This document shows positions 16,740-26,423 of a stretch of DNA of 64,000 bases, piece after piece. Both the position numbers and the translations under genes were made by a program. Every line of letters begins with the position of its first letter. Position 1 is the stretch's first letter. Source of the DNA: Kytococcus schroeteri (GTDB taxonomy: Bacteria > Actinomycetota > Actinomycetes > Actinomycetales > Dermatophilaceae); contig NZ_PKIZ01000014.1 of the NCBI RefSeq assembly GCF_002847825.1, forward strand, positions 11,244-75,243, written 5' to 3'. Under the pieces are notes generated by a model, which was given only the letters and a program-made list of their open reading frames with translations, searched no databases and was not told where the DNA came from.

Positions 16740-16784
16740 GCGTTGGCCGCGTTGGCCGCGTTGGCCGCGTTGGCCGCGTTGGCC
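16740..16784. repeat. 9-bp tandem repeat ending in a tRNA promoter -35
   Basis: Five exact copies of GCGTTGGCC run from 16740 to 16784 between glpR and tRNA-Ala. The last copy contributes TTGGCC (16779-16784), which is 18 bp from the TATAGT box at 16803-16808. Confidence 0.85.
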
Positions 16785-16808
16785 CACCGTCCGGACAGTT
16801 GCTATAGT
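16779..16808 (+). promoter_or_regulatory. tRNA-Ala promoter
   Basis: TTGGCC (16779-16784) and TATAGT (16803-16808) are separated by 18 bp and lie just upstream of the tRNA at 16823. The -35 is formed by the last unit of the 9-bp tandem array. Confidence 0.55.
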
Positions 16809-16822
16809 CGGCGGTCGCACAC

Positions 16823-16895
16823 GGGGCTATGGCGCAGTTGGTAGCGCGTCTCGTTCGCAATGAGAAGGTCAGGGGTTCGAATCCCCTTAGCTCCA
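16823..16895 (+). tRNA. tRNA-Ala (anticodon CGC)
   Basis: A 73-nt cloverleaf: acceptor GGGGCTA/TAGCTCC with one G-T pair, D-stem GCGC/GCGC, anticodon stem TCTCG/TGAGA with loop TTCGCAA (anticodon CGC), T-arm AGGGG-TTCGAAT-CCCCT and discriminator A. CCA is not encoded. Confidence 0.96.
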
Positions 16896-16903
16896 CCGGT
16901 GAC

Positions 16904-16937
16904 ACGAAGGCCCCCTCCGCACGGAGGGGGCCTTCGT
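16904..16937 (+). terminator. tRNA-Ala terminator hairpin
   Basis: A perfect 16-bp stem, ACGAAGGCCCCCTCCG with its complement around a 2-nt loop, begins 8 nt after the tRNA. Confidence 0.8.
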
Positions 16938-17061
16938 CGTGCGCGGGCCGTGGCCCGCAAGTGCTGCTCCGGGGGGTGGGTCCACATCGCCCGGGGTGTC
17001 GCACGCTGTGGGCGTCGTCACCCCGGGCCAACCGGACCCTGCCCCGATGCGGGTGCCGCGC

Positions 17062-18423
17062 TCAGGCGGTGGCCGGCTCGGTCCGCGCCGTGTCCGGGCG
17101 GGCGGCACGCTCCGGGACCCCGCGCACCCGGTCGAGCACCGCGCCCACCACGGCCGCCACCAGGGTGGGCAGCACCCACCCGAGCTGCTGGGCGTGGCCC
17201 GGCGACCAGCTGATGAGCGGCTCGAGGGCCGAGGCGCCCCATCCCAGCCCGACGAGCGTCATGACGGCCGACCACACCAGGGCCACCGCCAGCGCGAGCA
17301 CGTAGGCCAGGTGCAGGCGGAGCCGCAGGGCGGCCTCCACGAGCACCAGCAGGATCAGCGCCATCGCCGGCGGGTACAGGAAGCCGATGATGGGTGCCGC
17401 CACCTCGATCACCTGCTCCAGGCCCAGCGTGGAGATCGCCAGCGAGACGAGGCTGAAGACGATCGCCCACGTGCGGTAGGAGACGGCCGGCACAAGGCGG
17501 GCGAAGAACGACGAGGTGGCGCCCAGCAGGCCCACCGAGGTGGTGAGGCAGGCCAGGATCACGATGAGCGCGAACACCACCGTGCCGGTCGGGCCCATGG
17601 TCTGGTGGGCGGCCTCGGAGAGCATGCTCGCCCCGTCGGTGTACCCCTGCCCGTCCGGCAGGCGCTGCCCGATGAGGGCCAGGCCCAGGTAGACCGCGCC
17701 CAGCATCAGGCCGGCGAGCAGACCGGCCACCGAGACACTGCGCAGCAGGCGGCGGCCCGGCTCGATGCCGGCGTGGGTGAGGGTGGTGATGACGACGATG
17801 CCCAGTGCCAGGGCGGCCAGGGAGTCCATCGTCAGGTAGCCCTGCAGGAAGCCGGAGACGAACGGCTGGTCGGCGTACTCGGCGGAGGCCGCGGCGGGCT
17901 GGCGCTCCATGCGCACCAGCGAGAGGGTCACCAGCAGCACCATGAGCCCCAGCAGGGCCGGGGTGAGGTAGCGGCCGATGGTGTCGATGATGCCGTCGGG
18001 GTTGAGGGCCAGCAGGTAGGTGAGGCCGAAGAACACCACGGCGAAGACGGCCTTGGCGGTCCACGAGTCGGTGCCGGTGAGCGGCGGGACGCTCGCGGCG
18101 TAGCTCACCGCGCCGGTGCGCGGCAGCGCGTAGCTGGCGCCGATGGACAGGTACACCAGCACCGGGAACAGCACGCCGAACACGCGGCCTCCCCGGGAGG
18201 TGAGGTGCAGGATGTCGCCGCCGGTGACGGCCACGGCCGTCACCGCCAGGATCGGCAGGGCCACGGCCGAGAGCATGAAGCCCAGGAGGGCGGGTGCGAA
18301 CCCGTCTCCGGCCTGCGCCCCCAGCATCGGTGGGAACACGAGGTTCCCCGCGCCGAAGAACATGGCGAAGAGGGAGGCCGCTGTCATGGCCATCAGGACG
18401 GTTCTGGATCGTGTGTGCTGCAT
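17062..18423 (-). CDS. brnQ: BrnQ/LIVCS-type branched-chain amino acid transporter
   Basis: A 453-residue membrane protein of the LIVCS family (Na+-coupled uptake of Leu, Ile and Val). It opens with the family signature SLFAMFFGAGNLVFPPMLG and continues with about 12 hydrophobic helices (for example TGTVVFALIVILACLTTSVGLL and VIEVAAPIIGFLYPPAMALI). The ATG at 18423 gives the expected short N-terminus and has GGGAAAGAG upstream; an ATG 12 codons earlier is less likely. It stands alone; no Leu-responsive leader is evident. Confidence 0.92.
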   Translation of the reverse strand: MQHTRSRTVLMAMTAASLFAMFFGAGNLVFPPMLGAQAGDGFAPALLGFMLSAVALPILAVTAVAVTGGDILHLTSRGGRVFGVLFPVLVYLSIGASYALPRTGAVSYAASVPPLTGTDSWTAKAVFAVVFFGLTYLLALNPDGIIDTIGRYLTPALLGLMVLLVTLSLVRMERQPAAASAEYADQPFVSGFLQGYLTMDSLAALALGIVVITTLTHAGIEPGRRLLRSVSVAGLLAGLMLGAVYLGLALIGQRLPDGQGYTDGASMLSEAAHQTMGPTGTVVFALIVILACLTTSVGLLGATSSFFARLVPAVSYRTWAIVFSLVSLAISTLGLEQVIEVAAPIIGFLYPPAMALILLVLVEAALRLRLHLAYVLALAVALVWSAVMTLVGLGWGASALEPLISWSPGHAQQLGWVLPTLVAAVVGAVLDRVRGVPERAARPDTARTEPATA

Positions 18424-18535
18424 GCTCTTTCCCAGTGGTCGGTGTGTGACGGCGACCATAGTTGCCCCGGGGTGGGGCTCCGTCGGGGGGAGGAAGGAGC
18501 GGCCTGACCGGGCCGGGCAGCATCGGGGCCTGGAC

Positions 18536-19047
18536 GTCATCGAGGAGTACCTGTCCCTGCCGCGCCGGTGGGAGAGCAAGCTCGGTGGCTCGCCCTATCT
18601 CCCGGCCGGCGTGGCGTGGCCCACGCGTCCGGCCCCGGACGGGTACGTGCGGTCCACGGACCACGGGGGCGAGACGCCCCCCTGGACCAGGTGCGCCTCC
18701 CCCTCCGCATGACCTTCACCCGCCGGGAGCCAGAGGAGCAGCTGCCGGGTCTCGGGACGGCCGACGTCCCCCCGGCCCTCGGGGACACCCCCTAGGGGGA
18801 AGCGGTCGAGGCACTGATGGCGGCCGGGGTGGCCTCCGGCGGCACGCAGCTGGGCGGCTACCCGTACTTCACCCAGTCCGACCCGCGCGACCAGGATCAG
18901 GGGCCGGAGCGCGTCCTGCTCTTCCAGCTGGACAGCGACAGTGCGGGGGTCACCGTCGGCGATGCGGGCGTGATGGGCTTCTTCGTCCCGGTCGAGGACC
19001 TGGCCCGGGGAGACCTGCGGCGCGTGGGCATGTCCTGGGACTGCTGC
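18536..19047 (+). pseudogene. Broken DUF1963 (YwqG-like) gene
   Basis: Pieces of a YwqG/DUF1963 protein survive in two frames. The first (18536 to about 18660) encodes SKLGGSPYLPAGVAWPTRP. The second frame carries MTFTRREPEEQLPGLG, is interrupted by a TAG at 18793-18795, and then encodes the C-terminal half: LGGYPYFTQSDPRDQ, LLFQLDSDS, GDAGVMGFFVPVEDLARGDL and SWDCC. The central part of the domain is missing. The gene has therefore suffered an internal deletion with a frame change and a nonsense mutation. The function of intact members is not known to me. Confidence 0.8.
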
Positions 19048-19114
19048 TGTCGGGTGCGCCGGGTCCGTCCGCGGAGGGACCGGCCCCGACGGAGTCGTCC
19101 CGGAGAATGTGCCG

Positions 19115-19669
19115 GTGACTTCTCCCCACCCCGCCGAGTCCCTCGTCGTCGCGGCAGGCCGCCCCGACGTCGCCGTCCTCGACGAGCCCCGCCACCGGGT
19201 CTCCGAGCGCGCCCCCGCCTACTGGCGCGTGGGCGAGGTGGTGGGCCTGGTGGTCACCCTGGTCATCTCCGCCGGCGTGCTGGGCGGGTGGTGGTTCCTG
19301 GCCGAGCACGCCCCGCCCTGGTGGGCCTGGGCGGTGGCTGGTCTCTTCGTGCTCGTCGGCCTGGTGTCGCTCGTGGTGGCCCCCGGCCTCCGCTACCGCT
19401 GGGCGCGGTGGGAGGCCACGCCGGACGCGGTGTACACCCGCACCGGGTGGATCGACATCGAGCGCCGCATGGTGCCGCTGGCCCGCATCCAGACCGTGGA
19501 CGTCTCGCGCGGCCCGATCATGCGCCACTTTGGCCTCACCGACGTGAAGATCACGACCGCGTCCTCAGCCGGGGACGTCACCATCGAGGCGCTGGACGAC
19601 GAGCGGGCCCAGGTGCTCCTCGAGCAGCTGACGCGCGCCGCGAGCGCCGTGCGGGGTGACGGCACGTGA
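19115..19669 (+). CDS. YdbS-like membrane protein with bacterial PH domain
   Basis: A 184-residue protein with two membrane helices (VVGLVVTLVISAGVLGGWWF and WAWAVAGLFVLVGLVSLVVA) and a C-terminal bPH2 (DUF304) domain containing YTRTGWIDIERRMVPLARIQ and MRHFGLTDVKITTASSAG. The GTG at 19115 is chosen over the one at 19109 because GGAG (19102-19105) is then 9 nt away. It overlaps the next gene by 4 nt; such YdbS/YdbT pairs occur widely in Gram-positive bacteria and have been linked to bacteriocin or stress resistance. Confidence 0.82.
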   Translation: MTSPHPAESLVVAAGRPDVAVLDEPRHRVSERAPAYWRVGEVVGLVVTLVISAGVLGGWWFLAEHAPPWWAWAVAGLFVLVGLVSLVVAPGLRYRWARWEATPDAVYTRTGWIDIERRMVPLARIQTVDVSRGPIMRHFGLTDVKITTASSAGDVTIEALDDERAQVLLEQLTRAASAVRGDGT

Positions 19670-21393
19670 GCACGCCGATGGGGTGGGGCGCCCCGGACGA
19701 CGCCCCCGCGCCGGCGCCGGGGCCGGTGCCGCCGGTGCCCCAGCCCGCCCCGATGCCGCCGGCGCCCGAGCCGGTGCCCGCCGAGGGGGAGTGGCGCCGC
19801 CAGGACCTGCGCATGCTGCTCGTGCACCCGGTCAAGCTGGTCGGCTCCCTGCTGCCGGTGCTGCTCGTGCTGCTGTTCACCCGCAGCGGGGACCCCGGCT
19901 TCCAGGTGTTCTCGGCCGTCGGCGGTGCCGTCCTGGCCGTGGTGGTCACGCTGGTGCAGTGGTTCACGCTCGCCTACCGGGTGGACGGCGAGACCGTGCA
20001 GGTGCGCCAGGGGTGGCTCAACCGACGCACCAAGACGGCCCGCCTGGAGCGGGTGCGCACCATCGACGTCGAGGGCAACCTGCTCATGCGGCTGCTCGAC
20101 CTGCGCACCATGAAGATCGGCACCGGTGTGGACGACGACCAGGTGGAGCTCGAGGGCCTGCGCACCGCCGACGCCCAGGCGCTGCGCGAGAACCTGCTGC
20201 GCCGCACCCGCCGCGTGCAGGCCGCCCAGGGGGTGGACGCGCTCGACCCCTCCGAGGCCGAGCGTGGCGTCAGCGCCCCCGGCGCCGGGGTGGAGAGCGG
20301 CGTCGAGGAGGCCGTGCAGCCGGTCGCGGACGACATGCCCGAGCAGGTGCTCGCCACGTGGGACCCCCGGTGGCTGCGCTTCGGCCCGCTGGGGGCGAGT
20401 GGCCTGTTCGTGGCCGCGGCGGTCGTCGGTTTCGGCGGCCAGTTCTTCGACGACATCGCCGACTCCGCGGTGGGGCGACGCATCGGTGGCGAGGTGGTGC
20501 ACGCCGTGGAGAGCCTCGGCCTGGTGCACACCGTCGTGCTGCTGGTGGTGGCCGGTGTGGTGCTCTCGCTGCTCACCTCGACGGTGGCCTACCTGCTGGG
20601 CTGGTGGGGGCTGCGCGTCACCCGCACCGCGCAGGGCACCCTGCAGGTCACCCGCGGCCTGACCACCACCCGCTCGGCCACGCTCGAGGAGCGCAAGGTG
20701 CGCGGCGTCGTGGTCACCGAGCCGTGGCAGCAGCGCTGGCAGCGCGGCGCCTCGGCCGAGGCGGTGGTGACCGGTGCCGAGGACGGCTCCGTGGACCTGC
20801 TGCCCACCGTGCCGCGCTCCGAGGCCCGGGCGCTGGCGGCCGACGTGCTCGGCAGCGGCGAGCCCAAGACGGTGCCGGCCGACCTGTTCGAGCGGCCGCT
20901 GGTCTCCCACGGGCCGAAGGCGCTGCGGCGCATGGCCGTCGGGGCGCTCGTGACCACCTTCTGGGTCGGTCTGGTGCCGGTGCTCGGCGGCATCGCGGTG
21001 CTGCGGCACTTCGCCGTGGGCGACCCGCTCGGCTGGACGGGTGCCTCGGCGTGGACCTGGCTGCTGGGGTGGACCGCGCTCATGGCGGTGCTCAACCTGG
21101 CCCCGGTGTGGCCGGCCTGGCGCTCGCTGGGGCACGCGGTGACCGACCGGCACCTGCTGGTGCGGCAGGGCGCACTCCTGCGGCGGCACCTGGCCCTGGA
21201 GTGCGAGGGCGTGCTCAGCTGGACGGTGGAGCAGTCCTTCTTCCAGCGGCGCCTGGGGCTGTGCACGGCGGTGGCCACGGTGGCCGGCGGCGACGAGTCC
21301 TACCGCGTGCCCAACCTGCCGCTGCCCGACGCGGTGGCGATGATGCGCGCGGTCTCCCCGGAGCTCGTGGGGCAGTTCTCCCACCCCGCCTGA
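19666..21393 (+). CDS. YdbT-like membrane protein with repeated PH domains
   Basis: A 575-residue protein with a Pro/Ala-rich N-terminus (about residues 5-45), six predicted membrane helices arranged in pairs and three bPH2-type segments: YRVDGETVQVRQGWLNRRTK (about 105-180), GTLQVTRGLTTTRSATLEER (about 320-400) and RHLLVRQGALLRRHLALECE (about 495-565). It is coupled to the upstream partner by a GTGA overlap. The pair probably forms a membrane complex; the ligand is unknown. Confidence 0.82.
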   Translation: MSTPMGWGAPDDAPAPAPGPVPPVPQPAPMPPAPEPVPAEGEWRRQDLRMLLVHPVKLVGSLLPVLLVLLFTRSGDPGFQVFSAVGGAVLAVVVTLVQWFTLAYRVDGETVQVRQGWLNRRTKTARLERVRTIDVEGNLLMRLLDLRTMKIGTGVDDDQVELEGLRTADAQALRENLLRRTRRVQAAQGVDALDPSEAERGVSAPGAGVESGVEEAVQPVADDMPEQVLATWDPRWLRFGPLGASGLFVAAAVVGFGGQFFDDIADSAVGRRIGGEVVHAVESLGLVHTVVLLVVAGVVLSLLTSTVAYLLGWWGLRVTRTAQGTLQVTRGLTTTRSATLEERKVRGVVVTEPWQQRWQRGASAEAVVTGAEDGSVDLLPTVPRSEARALAADVLGSGEPKTVPADLFERPLVSHGPKALRRMAVGALVTTFWVGLVPVLGGIAVLRHFAVGDPLGWTGASAWTWLLGWTALMAVLNLAPVWPAWRSLGHAVTDRHLLVRQGALLRRHLALECEGVLSWTVEQSFFQRRLGLCTAVATVAGGDESYRVPNLPLPDAVAMMRAVSPELVGQFSHPA

Positions 21394-21819
21394 CCGGCCC
21401 CATCGCGCGGGGGTGGGTGCTGTGCGGATGCGGGCTGCCCGCGCCGGCGAGGACCGCCCCGTGTGGCCGGCCGCGGCCCGCCGGACGCGCAGCCACCAAC
21501 ACCGGCGGCGTCCGCGATCCTCCGATGCGCGTACCGATGAACCTCCCGACCGTCGGCGTGTCGATGGGTCGGCGTGTCGAAGGATGGGCGTGTCGCGGGT
21601 GGGGGTCTTCGTGGGCCAGCCGCACCGGAAAGGTCACCGCGCACGGGAACGGTGGTCGCCGCACGCGACGATTCCCGTGCGGCGACCACCCTTCCCGTGC
21701 GGCGCGTGGTTTCGCGTGCGGCGGTGCGATGCCGCGGGCGTGCGGCCGTGCGGCAGGGTGCGGCAGAGCGATGCCGCGGGCGGCTGGCGCAGGCGATGCT
21801 GCCCCGGCCGGCCCCCGCG
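21394..21819. other. Long intergenic gap with nested repeats, no gene
   Basis: No credible gene is present. The gap holds a 16-bp unit starting GGCGTGTCGA or GGCGTGTCGC repeated three times (21555-21602), an inverted-repeat element at 21640-21704, and two copies of GCGATGCCGCGGGCG (21726-21740 and 21768-21782). It separates the convergent PH-domain gene and the mannosyltransferase gene. Confidence 0.7.
21640..21704. repeat. Nested intergenic inverted repeat (copy 1)
   Basis: An inner 15-bp stem, GGTGGTCGCCGCACG with its complement (about 21651-21665 and 21676-21690), is flanked by the outer words GCGCACGGGAA and TTCCCGTGCGGCGC. The same GCACGGGAA words recur in intergenic gaps near 34.2 kb and 40.5 kb. 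Confidence 0.65.
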
Positions 21820-23454
21820 TCAGATCCAGCTGGCGAACCACATGCGGGCTCGCCACGCGGAGTACGGGATCACCTGGGCGGTCCAGATGGGCCAGAAGTA
21901 CCAGAAGTTCAGCACCACCAGGGCCAGGTAGGCCCCCACCGCGTACTTGCCCCACACGTGCCGCAGCGCCAGCCCGATGACGAAGACCACGGCCAGCACC
22001 ATGAACGGCTCGAAAGCGATCGAGTAGAACTGGTAGATCGTGCGGTGCTGCACCGGCAGCCAGGGCAGCCACCCCGAGAGCACCCCCACGGCGATGGCGC
22101 CGGCCCGCCAGTCGCGCTGCGCGACCCACCAGAACAGCAGCACGAACACCGCGGCGGTGGCCACCCACCAGATGCTCACCGAGCCCACCGAGTTGATGGC
22201 CTTGGAGCACTTCTCCACCTCGCACCCGGCCTCGCCGAACGTCTTGGTCTCGTAGAAGAACGAGGTGGGACGCAGCTGCAGCGGCCAGCTCCACGGGCTG
22301 GAGCGGTACGTGTGGTCGCTGGTCAGCCCGACGTGGAACTCGTACATCTTGGCGTGGTACTCCCACAACGCGCGCAGCGGGCCGGGCAGCCAGGTGACCC
22401 CCTCACCGGGGTGCTCGGTGGCCCACTGGCGCATGTACCCGTCGGTGCTGCGGAACCAGCCCACCCACGAGGCGAGGTAGGCCGCCAGGGCCGCCCCGCA
22501 GTAGGTGACGAACGCCTGTGGCCCGTCCCGGAGCACTGCCCCGGCGCTCCACGGCCGGGAGACGCCCGCCCGCTGCCGGGCCGTGCAGTCCCACAGCACG
22601 GTGAGCAGCCCGAAGGCCATGAGCGGGTACAGCCCGGACAACTTGACGCCCGCGGCCAGCCCCAGGCTGATGCCGGCCGCCCATCGCCACGGGCGCAGCC
22701 CCAGCCACGGGCCGTAGGTCATGCCCACCGCGGGCCGGCGGAGATTCCACCGCCAGGCGTCCCCGCCGTGCAGCGCCGCCACCCTCCGGGCCAGCAGGCG
22801 CCGCGAGGCGTTGCGGTCCAGCAGCAGGAACCAGAAGCCCACGAGCACGAAGAACATGAGCACCACGTCGAGCAGGCCGGTGCGGCTGTGCACGAAGTGG
22901 TGGCCCTCCAGCATCGCCAGGAAGGAGGCGAGCGTGGCGAGCGTGGCCGAGCCGAACATCTCCCACGCCACCCGGCCGATGACGAGGATGGACAGGCTGC
23001 CCAGCACCCACACCGAGACGCGCCAGCCGAAGGACGACTCGATGCCGAAGACCACCTCGCCGGCGGCGATCACCCACTTGCCCACCGGCGGGTGCACCAC
23101 GAAGTCGGCCTTGTCGTCGTAGACCGTCTGCCAGTTGCCTGTGGTGAAGAACTGGTCGGGCTCCTCCATGCCGTCGGGCTTGTCCCGCTCGTAACCCCAC
23201 TCGGCGAGCGACCACGCCTGCTTGACGTAGTAGGTCTCGTCGAAGACCAGCTGGTGCGGCTCGTCCAGGTGCCACCACCGCATCCACCCGCCCAGCAGCA
23301 TGCACAGCAGCGGGCCGACCCAGGCCCACCGGGCGATGCGCCGCGCGGTCGCGCCGCGCCGGGCGAGGGGACCGAGGAGGTCCTCGCGGAGCTGCTGCTC
23401 GAGATCAGGCGCCGAGGGCGACGGGGTCGCGACGTCACCGGGCGTGGAGGGCAT
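21820..23454 (-). CDS. Protein O-mannosyltransferase (GT39, PMT family)
   Basis: A 544-residue integral membrane glycosyltransferase that transfers mannose from polyprenyl-phosphate mannose to secreted proteins. The first loop carries the catalytic acidic pair in HQLVFDETYYVKQAWSLAEWGY. It continues with about ten further helices, the family segment NWQTVYDDKADFVVHPPVGKW and the C-terminal PMT_4TMC region (VQHRTIYQFYSIAFEPFMVL). The start at 23454 is chosen because a TAGGAT -10 element lies 7 nt upstream. It corresponds to mycobacterial Rv1002c, which also lies near this synteny block. Substrates are probably Ala/Pro-rich lipoproteins. Confidence 0.93.
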   Translation of the reverse strand: MPSTPGDVATPSPSAPDLEQQLREDLLGPLARRGATARRIARWAWVGPLLCMLLGGWMRWWHLDEPHQLVFDETYYVKQAWSLAEWGYERDKPDGMEEPDQFFTTGNWQTVYDDKADFVVHPPVGKWVIAAGEVVFGIESSFGWRVSVWVLGSLSILVIGRVAWEMFGSATLATLASFLAMLEGHHFVHSRTGLLDVVLMFFVLVGFWFLLLDRNASRRLLARRVAALHGGDAWRWNLRRPAVGMTYGPWLGLRPWRWAAGISLGLAAGVKLSGLYPLMAFGLLTVLWDCTARQRAGVSRPWSAGAVLRDGPQAFVTYCGAALAAYLASWVGWFRSTDGYMRQWATEHPGEGVTWLPGPLRALWEYHAKMYEFHVGLTSDHTYRSSPWSWPLQLRPTSFFYETKTFGEAGCEVEKCSKAINSVGSVSIWWVATAAVFVLLFWWVAQRDWRAGAIAVGVLSGWLPWLPVQHRTIYQFYSIAFEPFMVLAVVFVIGLALRHVWGKYAVGAYLALVVLNFWYFWPIWTAQVIPYSAWRARMWFASWI

Positions 23455-23581
23455 GGCTGGCATCCTAGGTGCGTCCACCGCGGGGCCGATGGGGGCGGCG
23501 CCCGGCCCGCGCGCGGGCGCGACCCACGGGGTAGGCAAGCCTCACCCAGCCCGCTCCCAGCCTCTCAGTAGAATCCGCCCC

Positions 23582-24277
23582 GTGGCACTTGACAACGCGG
23601 CTCCGACGAAGCGGTCGGCCACCACCACGACGATCTGGAACAAGATCCTCATGGCGGTCTCCGGCCTCCTGTTCATCCTCTTCGTGCTCGGGCACATGCT
23701 CGGCAACCTGAAGATCCTCCAGTCCCACGAGGCGTTCGACACCTACGCGCACCACCTGCGCACCATGGGTGAGCCGATCCTGCCCTACGAGGGTGCGCTG
23801 TGGATCGTGCGTCTCGTCCTGCTGGCCGCGGTGCTGGCGCACGTCGTGCTGGCGGTCAAGCTGTGGGGCCGCGCCAAGAAGGGCCGCAGCGTCGGCTACG
23901 CGATGAAGAAGTCGCTCACCTCGAGCCTCGCCTCGCGCACCATGCGCTGGGGTGGCATCGCGCTGCTGCTGTTCGTGGTCTTCCACATCCTGCACTTCAC
24001 CACCAAGACCATCCACCCGCAGGGCGAGCTGGCCAGCCCCGCCGCCAACTACGTGGAGTCCTTCGAGATCTGGTGGGTGCTGCTCATCTACGTGCTGGCG
24101 ATGGCCGCCCTGGGCATGCACATATTCCACGGGTTCTTCTCCGCGATGCAGACGCTCGGCCTGACCAAGACCAAGAACATCCCGATGCTGCGCACCATCG
24201 GCGCCGTGCTCGCCGCCCTCGTGGTGGTCGGCTTCCTGGTGCCGCCGTTCGCGGTGTTCCTCGACCTCGTCAACTGA
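23582..24277 (+). CDS. sdhC: Succinate dehydrogenase cytochrome b subunit
   Basis: A 231-residue membrane anchor of the single-subunit, di-heme b558 type. Five helices are visible, with the heme-ligand histidines in [16 protein letters not shown]-like [32 protein letters not shown] and [11 protein letters not shown]. It anchors SdhAB and passes electrons to menaquinone. The GTG start follows TAGAAT (23569-23574) by 7 nt, so the operon is probably leaderless. The gene is followed after 22 nt by sdhA. Confidence 0.93.
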   Translation: MALDNAAPTKRSATTTTIWNKILMAVSGLLFILFVLGHMLGNLKILQSHEAFDTYAHHLRTMGEPILPYEGALWIVRLVLLAAVLAHVVLAVKLWGRAKKGRSVGYAMKKSLTSSLASRTMRWGGIALLLFVVFHILHFTTKTIHPQGELASPAANYVESFEIWWVLLIYVLAMAALGMHIFHGFFSAMQTLGLTKTKNIPMLRTIGAVLAALVVVGFLVPPFAVFLDLVN

Positions 24278-24299
24278 CCGCCCCAGGAGGAGCAGACTC

Positions 24300-26423
24300 A
24301 TGGCAACACTCTTCGGTGACAACGCCCCCTGGAAGCGCAAGAAGGACGACGCCTTCGACGCCGACGGCGACGCCCAGCGCGGCACCGCCCAGGGCGACGC
24401 CCCGGCGGACACCCGCCCGGTGAACAAGTCCGGTGAGCACACCAACGACCCGTGGGTGCTCGGTGACCCGATCGCCGACACGAAGGCCCCCGGTGGCCCC
24501 ATCGAGACGATGTGGCAGCGCCGCCAGTTCGAGACCGCGCTGGTGAACCCGGCCAACCGCCGCAAGATCAACGTCATCATCGTGGGCACCGGCCTGGCCG
24601 GCGCCGCCGCGGGCGCCACCCTCGGTGAGGCCGGCTACAACGTGAAGTCCTTCTGCTACCAGGACTCGCCGCGCCGTGCGCACTCGATCGCCGCGCAGGG
24701 TGGCATCAACGCCGCCAAGAACTACAAGAACGACAACGACTCGGTCTACCGCCTGTTCTACGACACGGTGAAGGGTGGCGACTACCGCTCCCGCGAGACC
24801 AACGTGTACCGCCTGGCTGAGGTGTCCGCGAACATCATCGACCAGTGCGTGGCGCAGGGTGTGCCCTTCGCCCGCGAGTACGGCGGTCTGCTCGACAACC
24901 GCTCGTTCGGTGGCGTGCAGGTGCAGCGCACCTTCTACGCCCGCGGCCAGACGGGCCAGCAGCTGCTCATCGGCGCCTACCAGGCGCTGGAGCGCCAGAT
25001 CGGCGCCGGCACCGTGGAGATGTTCAACGCCCACGAGATGCTCGAGCTGGTCGTCGTGGAGGGCAAGGCGCGCGGCATCATCGCCCGCAACCTGCGCACC
25101 GGTGAGATCGAGACGCACATGGCCGACGCGGTGGTGCTGGCCACCGGCGGCTACGGCAACGTCTTCTTCCTCTCCACCAACGCGATGGGGTCCAACGTCA
25201 CCGCCGCGTGGCGTGCGCACCGCAAGGGCGCCTACTTCGGCAACCCCTGCTTCACGCAGATCCACCCCACCTGCATCCCGCAGCACGGCGACAAGCAGTC
25301 CAAGCTGACGCTGATGTCGGAGTCCCTGCGCAACGACGGCCGCATCTGGGTCCCCAAGGACGCCGCCGACTGCGACAAGGACCCCCGCGAGATCCCGGAG
25401 GAGGCGCGCGACTACTACCTGGAGCGCATCTACCCGGCGTTCGGAAACCTGGTGCCCCGCGACATCGCCTCGCGCCAGGCCAAGAACATGTGTGACGAGG
25501 GCCGCGGCGTCGGCCCGGCCGTGGCCGAGGTGGACCAGGACGGCCAGGAGCGTCAGGTGCGCCGCGGCGTGTACCTGGACTTCGCGTCGGCCATCGAGCG
25601 CATGGGCAAGGACGCGGTGGCCGCCAAGTACGGCAACCTCTTCGACATGTACGAGCGCATCACGGGTGAGAACCCGTACGAGGTGCCGATGCGCATCTAC
25701 CCGGCCGTGCACTACACGATGGGCGGCCTGTGGGTGGACTACGACCTGCAGTCCACCATCCCGGGCCTGTTCGTGGCCGGTGAGGCGAACTTCTCCGACC
25801 ACGGCGGCAACCGCCTGGGCGCCTCGGCGCTGATGCAGGGTCTGGCCGACGGCTACTTCGTGCTGCCGAACGTCATCAACGACTACCTGGCCAAGGAGGG
25901 GCAGTCCAACATCAGCGCGGACCACCCCGAGGCCGTGGCCGCGCGCGAGGCCGTGGACGCCCGCGTGCAGCAGCTGCTCTCCATCAACGGCACCCGCACG
26001 GTGGACTCCATCCACCGCGAGCTGGGCTCCATCATGTGGGAGTACTGCGGCATGGAGCGCACCGACGCCGGTCTGCGCACCGCCATCGAGAAGATCCGGG
26101 CCCTCCGCGAGGAGTTCTGGACCAACGTCAAGGTGCCCGGCGCGGCCGCCACCCTCAACCAGTCGCTGGAGAAGGCCGGCCGTGTGGCCGACTTCCTGGA
26201 GCTGGGTGAGCTCATGTGCATCGACGCCCTGCACCGTCGCGAGTCGGCCGGTGGCCACTTCCGCGCCGAGTCGCAGACCGAGGACGGCGAGGCCCTGCGC
26301 CACGACGACGAGTTCGCCTACGTGGCGGCCTGGGAGTTCACCGGTGCCGGTGAGCGTCCGGTGCTGCACAAGGAGGACCTCGTGTACAACGCCATCGAGA
26401 TGAAGCAGCGGAGCTACAAGTGA
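24300..26423 (+). CDS. sdhA: Succinate dehydrogenase flavoprotein subunit
   Basis: A 707-residue flavoprotein that oxidises succinate to fumarate. The FAD-binding motif is [14 protein letters not shown] (about residues 93-106), and the flavin-attachment region is [18 protein letters not shown] (covalent FAD on the His). The substrate region is HPTCIPQHG and the second FAD segment is [20 protein letters not shown]. The first 60 or so residues are a low-complexity, charged extension before the conserved start [28 protein letters not shown] lies before the ATG. It overlaps sdhB by 4 nt. Confidence 0.96.
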   Translation: MATLFGDNAPWKRKKDDAFDADGDAQRGTAQGDAPADTRPVNKSGEHTNDPWVLGDPIADTKAPGGPIETMWQRRQFETALVNPANRRKINVIIVGTGLAGAAAGATLGEAGYNVKSFCYQDSPRRAHSIAAQGGINAAKNYKNDNDSVYRLFYDTVKGGDYRSRETNVYRLAEVSANIIDQCVAQGVPFAREYGGLLDNRSFGGVQVQRTFYARGQTGQQLLIGAYQALERQIGAGTVEMFNAHEMLELVVVEGKARGIIARNLRTGEIETHMADAVVLATGGYGNVFFLSTNAMGSNVTAAWRAHRKGAYFGNPCFTQIHPTCIPQHGDKQSKLTLMSESLRNDGRIWVPKDAADCDKDPREIPEEARDYYLERIYPAFGNLVPRDIASRQAKNMCDEGRGVGPAVAEVDQDGQERQVRRGVYLDFASAIERMGKDAVAAKYGNLFDMYERITGENPYEVPMRIYPAVHYTMGGLWVDYDLQSTIPGLFVAGEANFSDHGGNRLGASALMQGLADGYFVLPNVINDYLAKEGQSNISADHPEAVAAREAVDARVQQLLSINGTRTVDSIHRELGSIMWEYCGMERTDAGLRTAIEKIRALREEFWTNVKVPGAAATLNQSLEKAGRVADFLELGELMCIDALHRRESAGGHFRAESQTEDGEALRHDDEFAYVAAWEFTGAGERPVLHKEDLVYNAIEMKQRSYK

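Noticed and set aside
16740..16784. CRISPR array
   Set aside because: The 9-bp units are contiguous with no spacers; no cas genes are present in the window.
18424..18535. T-box or Leu-type attenuator before brnQ
   Set aside because: No stem arrangement or conserved T-box sequence is visible in the upstream region.
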